Origin: Marinomonas pollencensis
GTDB lineage: Bacteria; Pseudomonadota; Gammaproteobacteria; Pseudomonadales; Marinomonadaceae
Direction of reading: 5' to 3'
Assembly: GCF_003387375.1 (NCBI RefSeq)
Contig: NZ_QUNG01000013.1
Span: 1-64,000 of the forward strand
Length of the DNA: 64,000 nucleotides
The notes beneath the pieces were generated by a model, which was given only the letters and a program-made list of their open reading frames with translations, had not been told where the DNA came from and ran no database searches. Positions 1-6,288 of this stretch are shown here, in pieces. Within the stretch, counting starts at the first letter, position 1. Every line of letters starts with the position of its first letter. The position numbers and the translations under genes were made by a program.

Positions 1-149
1 TGTGCATGGCCACGGAATTTGAAGCCAGAACGGGCAGGGTAGTCGGGCAAATAGCCTCCCTTGATCAGTATTGTGACGCTCACCAACGAAAGCGGTACAG
101 CAAGCATAATCAGCGGCTCGGCTGAATCCAATAGCAATCTGAATGTCAT
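1..149 (-). CDS. Partial unknown membrane protein, N-terminus only
   Basis: An ATG at 149 on the minus strand opens a frame that is still open at the window edge (49 full codons). Residues 12-30 are strongly hydrophobic (EPLIMLAVPLSLVSV and following), so one N-terminal membrane segment is likely, followed by a polar stretch (GGYLPDYPARSGFKFRGHA). The composition looks protein-like and the other frames here are short. There is no convincing ribosome binding site, so the start is uncertain. I do not recognise the family. Confidence 0.4.
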   Translation of the reverse strand, partial: MTFRLLLDSAEPLIMLAVPLSLVSVTILIKGGYLPDYPARSGFKFRGHA

Positions 150-231
150 CTATCAGCATTAAGCTGAGAATTTCTTACGTGTAAAAATTCCTTTTGAAGA
201 AGCCAGAACCACAGACGTCTCTCATTACGCC

Positions 232-379
232 TTAAAACGCCCATATTGTGTTTTAACTTCCTGCAGTGTGAACAAAAAAAGCTGAGTTTCTATAGAGCTA
301 TCAGCTAGTGCCTGTCTAGTTAAAGAGGAGATATATGCCTGTCTAATTAAAAAGAGGTGCCTGTCCTGATATGAGGGTA
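232..379. repeat. 148-bp tandem repeat, copy 1
   Basis: First of two adjacent 148-bp direct copies; the second is 380-527. By eye they differ at about four positions. The copy opens with a small hairpin (TTAAAAC, 11-nt loop, GTTTTAA) and ends with three spaced TGCCTGTC motifs at 309, 336 and 358, each followed by an A/G-rich tract. Motifs of this kind near hairpins recall REP elements linked to RAYT (Y1) transposases. That link is from memory and no transposase gene is visible here. Confidence 0.85.
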
Positions 380-527
380 TTAAAACGCCCATATTGTGTT
401 TTAACTTCCTGCTGTATGAACAAAAAATGCTGAGTTTCTATAGAGCTATCAGCTAGTGCCTGTCTAGTTAAAGAGGAGATATGTGCCTGTCTAATTAAAA
501 AGAGGTGCCTGTCCTGATATGAGGGTA
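380..527. repeat. 148-bp tandem repeat, copy 2
   Basis: Second copy of the 148-bp unit, in the same orientation and directly abutting copy 1. TGCCTGTC motifs fall at 457, 484 and 506, exactly 148 bp after those of copy 1. The differences are CTGCTGTATG for CTGCAGTGTG, one A/T change in the A-run, and one A/G change in ATATGTGCC. The low divergence points to a recent duplication or active homogenisation. Confidence 0.85.
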
Positions 528-556
528 AAACGCGTTTTGTTGATGGCGTTTTACCC
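523..556. repeat. Perfect 11-bp hairpin ending the repeat block
   Basis: GGGTAAAACGC (523-533) pairs perfectly with GCGTTTTACCC (546-556) across a 12-nt loop. It sits where a third 148-bp unit would begin and resembles the hairpin opening each full copy, so it may be a truncated third unit. It also lies about 40 bp past the stop of the M48 gene on the minus strand, where it could help end transcription, though no U-tract follows. Confidence 0.6.
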
Positions 557-596
557 TGAGGGGTGGGCGGCTAGTAGTATTTTCTGAGGTGGTTGG

Positions 597-1403
597 TTAG
601 TAGCATTTTGCTTGTTTTTGGCGGGATATTAGGGTGTCGTAGATGGCGAGGTTGGCGGGCATGTTGGTTTGTAAGTCTTCAATGCGGGTGTCATGTGAAG
701 GGTGGGTGGATAGCAGTTCTGGGGTTTTGCTGCTGCCTGCGGCTGCCATGTTACGCCACAGTGCGACGCTTTCTCTGGGATCAAATCCGGCTTTTGCCAT
801 GTATTCTAAGCCAAGTAAGTCTGCTTCAGATTCATGTGTACGACTAAATGGCAGAATAATACCCACTTGCACGCCGATACCGAGGGCTTGGAAAATAGCG
901 GTTTTCTGCGCTGAGTCTTCACCGCTTAGTTGGTAGCCTAATGCTAAGGCTTGGCTGGTGGCCATTTGTGTGGAAACCCTTTCGTTGCCGTGACGGGCGA
1001 TCACATGGGCGATTTCGTGGCCTACGACTGCAGCCAATTGAGATTGATTTTTGGCGACGCTTAGAAGGCCAGTATAGATACCGATTTTATAACCAGGTAG
1101 TGCAAAGGCGTTCACTTGTTTGTCGTCAAATAGCACCACTTCCCAATCTTGAGTACGGTATTTGTCGGGTAATATGGCGATGAGTGCATCGGCCACGCAT
1201 TGTACTTGTTGACGCAATTGGGTGTCGTTGGAGGTGGGGATTTCTTGTTTCATGGTGGTAAAGGATTCTTCCCCCATTTGGTCTAGCTGACTGTCTGGTA
1301 ATGCGACGAATTGAGTCCGGCCTGTGGGTGAGGCGCTGCAGCCAACTAGAAGAATGATTGCGGCCGCTAAAGTGATTTTTTTTGAGTGTGTTGTAAGTTT
1401 CAT
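597..1403 (-). CDS. M48-family metalloprotease, outer-membrane lipoprotein type
   Basis: 268 aa. The N-terminus is a lipoprotein signal: basic start, hydrophobic TLAAAIILLV, then lipobox LVGC with lipidated Cys22. The peptidase core carries the zinc motif H129-E-I-A-H133, and a downstream E191-S-E-A-D195 supplies the third zinc ligand, the typical M48 layout. Length and architecture match the LoiP/YcaL/BepA-like periplasmic proteases that degrade misassembled envelope proteins; BepA itself also carries TPR repeats, absent here. Start choice: ATG at 1403 with an AAGGCGG-like site upstream. It is transcribed toward the repeat block and looks monocistronic. The exact substrate cannot be told. 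Confidence 0.88.
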   Translation of the reverse strand: MKLTTHSKKITLAAAIILLVGCSASPTGRTQFVALPDSQLDQMGEESFTTMKQEIPTSNDTQLRQQVQCVADALIAILPDKYRTQDWEVVLFDDKQVNAFALPGYKIGIYTGLLSVAKNQSQLAAVVGHEIAHVIARHGNERVSTQMATSQALALGYQLSGEDSAQKTAIFQALGIGVQVGIILPFSRTHESEADLLGLEYMAKAGFDPRESVALWRNMAAAGSSKTPELLSTHPSHDTRIEDLQTNMPANLAIYDTLISRQKQAKCY

Positions 1404-1674
1404 ATCTGAACCGCCTTGAAAATGATCAATATAGGGTCGAGTTTTCTTTATTTTAGCAGCAAATATTTCGCTTTAACTGTGAGATATTTGTTAATGAGTG
1501 TTGAGTAAGGATGAGCCAGCAGAGCATTTCTAGCCACTGCAAACCAGTTTAGTAAGAGTGATTTGTCTCTCTGACCGATTTTTATGTCTCATCTATTGAA
1601 GATGACACTTTTTTATCGCTGCTTGAGTCGAGTATAATTGTGGCCCCTCCATCAACACGTTACGAAGCATTTTT
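1404..1674. other. Divergent intergenic region, M48 protease / dld
   Basis: 271 bp between the divergent starts of the M48 gene and dld. It is AT-rich and should hold both promoters. Only the dld -10 element is clear (separate entry). No hairpin, repeat or small ORF that I would support. Confidence 0.5.
1610..1638 (+). promoter_or_regulatory. Probable dld promoter
   Basis: A perfect -10 hexamer TATAAT lies at 1633-1638, 36 bp before the dld ATG. At the expected 17-bp spacing the -35 region (about 1610-1615) is only T-rich and a poor match. An activator or extended contacts may therefore be needed. Transcription would start near 1645, giving a leader of about 30 nt. Confidence 0.45.
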
Positions 1675-3411
1675 ATGACAGAATCCAGTTTCAGTTTAGA
1701 TTTGGCCGCTGAATTAAAGGCCATTGTAGGAAGTCAATATACCTTAATGGATGAAGACAAAAAGCAGCCATATTGTCAGGGTTTTCGTCTTGGTGGTGGT
1801 AATGCTTATGCGGTAGTGCGACCAGGCAGTTTGGTGGAGGTTTGGCAAGTACTAAAAGCCTGTGTGAAGGCGGATGTGATTGTCATTATGCAAGCGGCAA
1901 ACACCGGCTTGACTGGTGGTTCTACCCCTAATGGTACTGAGTACGACCGCCCAATTGTGATTATTAGCACTATGCGCATTAACGATATTCAATTGATCGA
2001 CCAAGGCAAACAAATTGTTGGTTTGGCTGGCAGTACTTTATTTGGCTTAGAGGAAACATTAAAGCCATACGGTCGCGAGCCTCATTCGGTGATAGGCTCG
2101 TCGTGTATCGGTGCGTCGATTGTTGGCGGTATTTGTAACAACTCAGGCGGGGCCTTGGTACAGCGTGGTCCTGCCTATACTGAAATGTCCTTGTTTGCTC
2201 AGGTGACAAGCGATGGCGAGTTAGAGTTGGTCAATAACTTGGGCATTGATTTAGGTGAAACACCGGAGCAGGTGTTAGAAAACCTTGGTAATCAAAATTA
2301 CCAAGAGAAAGACATTCATTTCCCCGATAAGCGGGGCTCGGATAATGAATACCAGCAACGTATTCGTGACGTCGATGCCGACACGCCTTCTCGCTTTAAT
2401 GCTGATGCAAGACGTTTGTTTGAAGCCTCAGGCTGTGCGGGTAAGTTGGCGGTTTTTGCGGTGCGTATTGATACCTTCCCGATCCCAGAAAAATATCAGG
2501 TGTTTTACATTGGCACTAACGATCCTGCGGTGATGGAAAAAATGCGTCGCGATATGTTGTCGACCTTTAAAAACCTTCCCGTGTCAGGGGAGTACATGCA
2601 CCGCAGTAGTTACGATATCAGTAAAAAATACGGTAAAGATAGCTTTTTAGTGATTGATAAATTAGGCACTAAATACATTCCTAAGATGTTTGCCTTGAAG
2701 CGTACTGTCGACCGTTGGGCAAGCAAATTTAAGTTTATGCCGAATAAATTTTCGGACCGTTTGATGCAGTACATTAGCCAAATGTTTCCGAATCATTTGC
2801 CGAAGCGAATGGAAGAATACCGTGATAAGTATGAGCACCATTGGATTGTAGAAACCAGTAACGATGGGGTAGCAGAAACCAAGGCCTATTTGGAAAGCTT
2901 CTTTAAAAGCAATGAAGGGGATTTCCTAGAGTGTACCGAGCGTGAAGCCGATCAAGCGTTATTACATCGTTATGTGACCGGTGGTGCATTGGGCCGTTAC
3001 CATGTAATGAATGGGAAGGATTTAGGTTCTATCATGACTATAGATGTGGCGTTCCCGCGAAATGAACAAGATTGGTTTGAGCAATTGCCGCCGGAGATCG
3101 ACGATAAAGTGGCGGTAAAAATGTACTACGGACATTTCTTCTGCCACGTGATGCATCAAAATTACATCATGAAAAAAGGCGTGGATGCGAAGGCGGTTAA
3201 AAAGCAAATCCTATCAAGCTATGACGCCCGTGGTGCTGAGTACCCAGCAGAACATAATGTTGGTCACGAATACATCGCAAAACCGGCGTTGCGTGAGTTT
3301 TATCAAAAAACGGACCCGACCAATAGTTTTAATGCAGGTATTGGTGGGACCAGTAAGCTGAAAAACTGGCAATCGCTGGACGATAAACATCAGGGTTGTG
3401 GCTGTAAATAA
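1675..3411 (+). CDS. dld: Quinone-dependent D-lactate dehydrogenase
   Basis: 578 aa, close to E. coli Dld (571 aa). The protein oxidises D-lactate to pyruvate and passes electrons to the membrane quinone pool; it is a peripheral inner-membrane FAD enzyme. The N-terminal half has the FAD-binding pattern of this family (RPGSLVEVWQVLKAC, NTGLTGGSTP, GSSCIGASIVGGICNNSGG). The C-terminal half is the membrane-associated domain with basic patches. The last residues are Cys-rich (GCGCK). Start: ATG at 1675 with a poor ribosome site. It stands alone between its own promoter and a strong terminator, so it is probably monocistronic. Confidence 0.95.
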   Translation: MTESSFSLDLAAELKAIVGSQYTLMDEDKKQPYCQGFRLGGGNAYAVVRPGSLVEVWQVLKACVKADVIVIMQAANTGLTGGSTPNGTEYDRPIVIISTMRINDIQLIDQGKQIVGLAGSTLFGLEETLKPYGREPHSVIGSSCIGASIVGGICNNSGGALVQRGPAYTEMSLFAQVTSDGELELVNNLGIDLGETPEQVLENLGNQNYQEKDIHFPDKRGSDNEYQQRIRDVDADTPSRFNADARRLFEASGCAGKLAVFAVRIDTFPIPEKYQVFYIGTNDPAVMEKMRRDMLSTFKNLPVSGEYMHRSSYDISKKYGKDSFLVIDKLGTKYIPKMFALKRTVDRWASKFKFMPNKFSDRLMQYISQMFPNHLPKRMEEYRDKYEHHWIVETSNDGVAETKAYLESFFKSNEGDFLECTEREADQALLHRYVTGGALGRYHVMNGKDLGSIMTIDVAFPRNEQDWFEQLPPEIDDKVAVKMYYGHFFCHVMHQNYIMKKGVDAKAVKKQILSSYDARGAEYPAEHNVGHEYIAKPALREFYQKTDPTNSFNAGIGGTSKLKNWQSLDDKHQGCGCK

Positions 3412-3443
3412 GCGCGCCTAGCGTTACAACTAGATGGGTTAGA

Positions 3444-3472
3444 AGCCGAGATGGATACGTCTCGGCTTTTTT
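3444..3472 (+). terminator. Rho-independent terminator after dld
   Basis: AGCCGAGA (3444-3451) pairs with TCTCGGCT (3460-3467) across an 8-nt loop and runs into six T residues. It lies 33 bp past the dld stop. Confidence 0.9.
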
Positions 3473-3612
3473 AGATTTGCCGCATAAGCTCTTTTATGGT
3501 GAATAAATGCCGTGGCACTTTTACGGGCAAGAATTGTCTATCTCATTTATGCTATGTTTTGCTTTATTATAGCTCGACTGTATTTTTGCTTTTACCTTGG
3601 AACCCAAAAATT

Positions 3613-4308
3613 ATGAACAGCACACCCACACACAAGCCACGTCCGATGGTTGATCTTATGGTAAGTGTTATCTTGCCTTCTTTTATTTTGATGAAAATGA
3701 GCGGTGAAGACAAACTTGGCGTAAGTGGTGGCTTAGTGGCTGCACTTGCGTTTCCTCTTGGCTGGGGGGTGTTTGAGCTTATTAAATATAAGAAATTCAA
3801 CTTTATCGCCTTATTAGGTTTGGTCAGTGTGTTGCTCACTGGCAGCATTGGTTTGTTTGAATTAGACAACCAATGGCTGGCCATCAAAGAGGCGGCGATT
3901 CCTGCGCTAATCGGTATCGGCGTTTGGCTCTCTACCTTTACCCGCTATCCATTGGTGCGGGCGCTGTTTTTTAATGCCTCTATCATGGACGTTGACACCA
4001 TTAAACAAAAGCTCGAAGAAAACCACAGTACGGCTCAGTTTGAGCGACAGCTGATGAAGGCTACCTACTTTATTGTGGCGTCGTTTGCCTTTTCTGCGAC
4101 GATGAATTACATCTTGGCCAAATGGATTGTAACCAGTCCCGCAGGCACTGAGGCGTTCAATGAAGAGTTGGGTCAGATGACATTGTACAGCTACCCAATG
4201 ATTGCGATTCCGTCGATGATCATGATGATGAGTATTTTTTATTATTTATGGCGTAGCATTCATAAAGCGACGGGGCTAAAGCTCGAAGAGCTGCTGCAAA
4301 AAAAGTAG
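3613..4308 (+). CDS. VC0807-family integral membrane protein
   Basis: 231 aa from the ATG at 3613 (MNSTPTHKPRP). The frame is open back to 3496, but that upstream part reads as non-conserved. The protein has about six hydrophobic segments: residues ~15-30, 36-55, 60-78, 88-106, a polar loop with the basic motif TIKQKLEENH, then two more near residues 152-172 and 193-213. It resembles the uncharacterised VC0807 group of proteobacterial inner-membrane proteins. Function is unknown. It is monocistronic between two terminators. Confidence 0.75.
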   Translation: MNSTPTHKPRPMVDLMVSVILPSFILMKMSGEDKLGVSGGLVAALAFPLGWGVFELIKYKKFNFIALLGLVSVLLTGSIGLFELDNQWLAIKEAAIPALIGIGVWLSTFTRYPLVRALFFNASIMDVDTIKQKLEENHSTAQFERQLMKATYFIVASFAFSATMNYILAKWIVTSPAGTEAFNEELGQMTLYSYPMIAIPSMIMMMSIFYYLWRSIHKATGLKLEELLQKK

Positions 4309-4364
4309 GCAATTTCTCGTCTCTTGGTTCACATCTTAGCTTTTTGAATCGTATCAACTCTCCC

Positions 4365-4404
4365 ATGGCCATGCTTATTCTTGTCGATAAGCATGGCCAT
4401 TTTT
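4365..4404 (+). terminator. Long perfect hairpin terminator
   Basis: A 14-bp perfect stem (ATGGCCATGCTTAT at 4365-4378 with its complement at 4387-4400), an 8-nt loop, then TTTT. It lies 56 bp past the stop of the VC0807-like gene. The stem arms each contain the palindrome ATGGCCAT. Confidence 0.75.
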
Positions 4405-4658
4405 ATGCTGGCGAGCAGAACGCCTTTTCGCGTTCGCGTCTCGTTTTCTATTCTTTGTTTTTCTTCCTTACTGCATTTTTCTAGCGAATCCTTCCTAGCG
4501 ATGACGGCGCTCATCATTGCCTGATAGCTTTTGCGCGAGTCGCTTTTGGTATTCCTCTCGTCGTTTCCAGCCAGCTCTCTGTTGAATCGAAAAATTACAC
4601 TGAGTTTATTGGTGTTTAGCAATTTTAGAGCCTCGATGTTAATCAGGAAGGAAGCGCA
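4405..4658 (+). promoter_or_regulatory. Upstream region of the dimethylglycine operon
   Basis: About 250 bp before the dipeptidase gene, presumably holding the operon promoter and a site for the GbdR-type regulator. I could not identify a sound -35/-10 pair or operator by eye. A strong ribosome site (GGAAGG) lies about 8 nt before the ATG at 4659. A 97-codon minus-strand frame here is rejected as spurious. Confidence 0.4.
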
Positions 4659-5636
4659 ATGAACGCAGCAGAATTACATCAAAAAGCCATTGTGATCGAT
4701 GGTTTGATTTGTGCGAAGTGGAACCGTGAACTCTTTGAAGACATGGCCAAGGGCAAGTTAACTGCCGCTAATTGTACTGTGTCGTTCTGGGAAAACTTTG
4801 AAGGTACTGTTCGTAATGTGGTGGAAATGAATCAGTTGATCGAAGCTAACAGCGATTTATTAACCAAGGTTTATACCACCAAAGACATTTATCGAGCCAA
4901 AGCGGAGGGTAAGACAGGGGTCATGATGGGGTTTCAAAACGCCCATGCCTTTGAAGACCAAATTGGCTATGTACAAATATTTAAAGAGCTAGGCGTTGGA
5001 ATTGTTCAAATGTGCTACAACACGCAAAACTTAGTTGGCACAGGTTGCTACGAGCGTGATGGCGGTTTATCAGGGTTTGGTCGTGAGATTGTCGCTGAGA
5101 TGAACCGTGTTGGTATGCTGTGTGATCTCTCTCATGTGGGACCAAATACCGCAAAAGAAGTGATTCTTGAATCGAAAATGCCAGTCGCTTATTCCCATTG
5201 TTTGCCCTCAGGATTAAAAGAGCACCCTCGAAACCGCAGCGATGAAGAGCTTAGGTTCATCGCTGACCATGGTGGCTTTGTTGGGGTCACCATGTTTACC
5301 CCTTTCTTGCGTGCCGGCGTTAATGCCACAGTTGAAGATTATGTCGAAGCCATTCGTTATATCTACAACATAGTAGGTGAAGACGCCATCGGTATTGGCA
5401 CCGATTTTACTCAAGGTCACGGTGAAGACTTTTTCGAATATCTAACCCATGACAAAGGTTATGCCCGTCGTTTAACGCGTTTTGGGGAAATCATTAATCC
5501 GAAAGGCATTCGTACCGTAGGGGAATTTCCTAATTTAACCGAGGCGCTATTAAAAGGTGGTTTTAGCGAGCGCCAAGTAAGCAAGATCATGGGTGAAAAC
5601 TGGGTCTCCTTGCTGGAAAACGTCTGGGGCGAGTAA
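4659..5636 (+). CDS. Membrane dipeptidase (peptidase M19 / renal dipeptidase family)
   Basis: 325 aa, the size of bacterial M19 metallo-dipeptidases. Family landmarks visible are the N-terminal VIDGL strand, GFQNA, the MCYNTQN block, LCDLSHVG and AYSHCLPSG (metal-binding His residues), the ADHGGFVGVT block and GIGTDFTQGHG. In the usual family the early metal site is D-x-H-x-D. Here the matching stretch reads VIDGLICAKWN, without that His, so substrate or metal use may differ. First gene of the dimethylglycine operon, 6 nt before the next gene. Homologues sit in the same place in the Pseudomonas betaine locus, but their role there is not understood to my knowledge. Confidence 0.85.
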   Translation: MNAAELHQKAIVIDGLICAKWNRELFEDMAKGKLTAANCTVSFWENFEGTVRNVVEMNQLIEANSDLLTKVYTTKDIYRAKAEGKTGVMMGFQNAHAFEDQIGYVQIFKELGVGIVQMCYNTQNLVGTGCYERDGGLSGFGREIVAEMNRVGMLCDLSHVGPNTAKEVILESKMPVAYSHCLPSGLKEHPRNRSDEELRFIADHGGFVGVTMFTPFLRAGVNATVEDYVEAIRYIYNIVGEDAIGIGTDFTQGHGEDFFEYLTHDKGYARRLTRFGEIINPKGIRTVGEFPNLTEALLKGGFSERQVSKIMGENWVSLLENVWGE

Positions 5637-5696
5637 AACACAATGCCACCTAAAATGAATAAACACAGTGAAACAGTCACGGCAAAAGGAAAAATT

Positions 5697-6242
5697 ATGG
5701 GAACGCACGCACCAGAAATGCCAATTGAAGTGGACGATGAAACCGGTGTTTGGAATACCGATGCTTTGCCCATGCTGTACGTACCACGCCACTTTTTTGT
5801 TAATAACCATATGGGCATCGAAGCGGAGATTGGTGCGGAACGATACGCCGAAATTCTCTACAAGGCGGGTTATAAGTCGGCGTATTTTTGGTGTGAAAAG
5901 GAGGCCGAGCTACACGGTTTTACTGGCGATGAAGTGTGGCACCATTATTTAAAACGTCTGTCGCAACGCGGATGGGGGTTGTTTATTACCGAGGCCCTAA
6001 ACGTTGCAGAAGGAACGGCCAGAGTACGTTTAGAAAACTCCGCGTTTGTTTATCACTATCTGCAAGAGCATGGCGCCAAGGTGAATCGCAAAGTGGATTA
6101 TATGTTCACAGGTTGGTTTGCTGGTGCCCTGGACCAAGTGGCTGCCAGCCAAGGGTTAGCGGTGCGCAGCCAAGCCATTCAAACACAGAGTGCTGCAGAA
6201 GAAGGTTGTGATGTGGGCTATTTCTCTGTGTCACCGCGTTAA
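5697..6242 (+). CDS. V4R-like (DUF5943) protein of the betaine locus
   Basis: 181 aa from the ATG at 5697, chosen because AAAGG precedes it by a good distance; an in-frame ATG at 5643 would add 18 residues. The C-terminal part, ending EEGCDVGYFSVSP, resembles the end of V4R/4VR ligand-binding domains, which often bind hydrophobic molecules or metal. There is no signal peptide or membrane segment, so it is probably cytosolic. It sits between the dipeptidase and dgcA in what looks like one transcript. The likely family (DUF5943, seen in Pseudomonas betaine clusters) has no assigned function that I know of; a chaperone, sensor or carrier role are all guesses. Confidence 0.7.
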   Translation: MGTHAPEMPIEVDDETGVWNTDALPMLYVPRHFFVNNHMGIEAEIGAERYAEILYKAGYKSAYFWCEKEAELHGFTGDEVWHHYLKRLSQRGWGLFITEALNVAEGTARVRLENSAFVYHYLQEHGAKVNRKVDYMFTGWFAGALDQVAASQGLAVRSQAIQTQSAAEEGCDVGYFSVSPR

Positions 6243-6288
6243 TCTGTTTATTGACTGTCCGTTATTTTAACTAAGGCGGGGTTTTACT

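Noticed and set aside
232-527. CRISPR array
   Set aside because: The repeated unit is 148 bp with no unique spacers, and no cas genes are near.
3496-3612. Longer start for the VC0807-like protein
   Set aside because: The extra 39 residues overlap the upstream promoter area, look non-conserved and lack a better ribosome site.
4329-4622. 97-codon minus-strand frame between the VC0807-like gene and the dipeptidase gene
   Set aside because: It has no ribosome site, covers a strong hairpin terminator and the operon's upstream region, and its sequence is low-complexity and rich in charged residues with no recognisable pattern.
5459-5818. 119-codon minus-strand frame across the dipeptidase/V4R junction
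   Set aside because: It is the antisense of two well-supported genes and has no ribosome site or family pattern.
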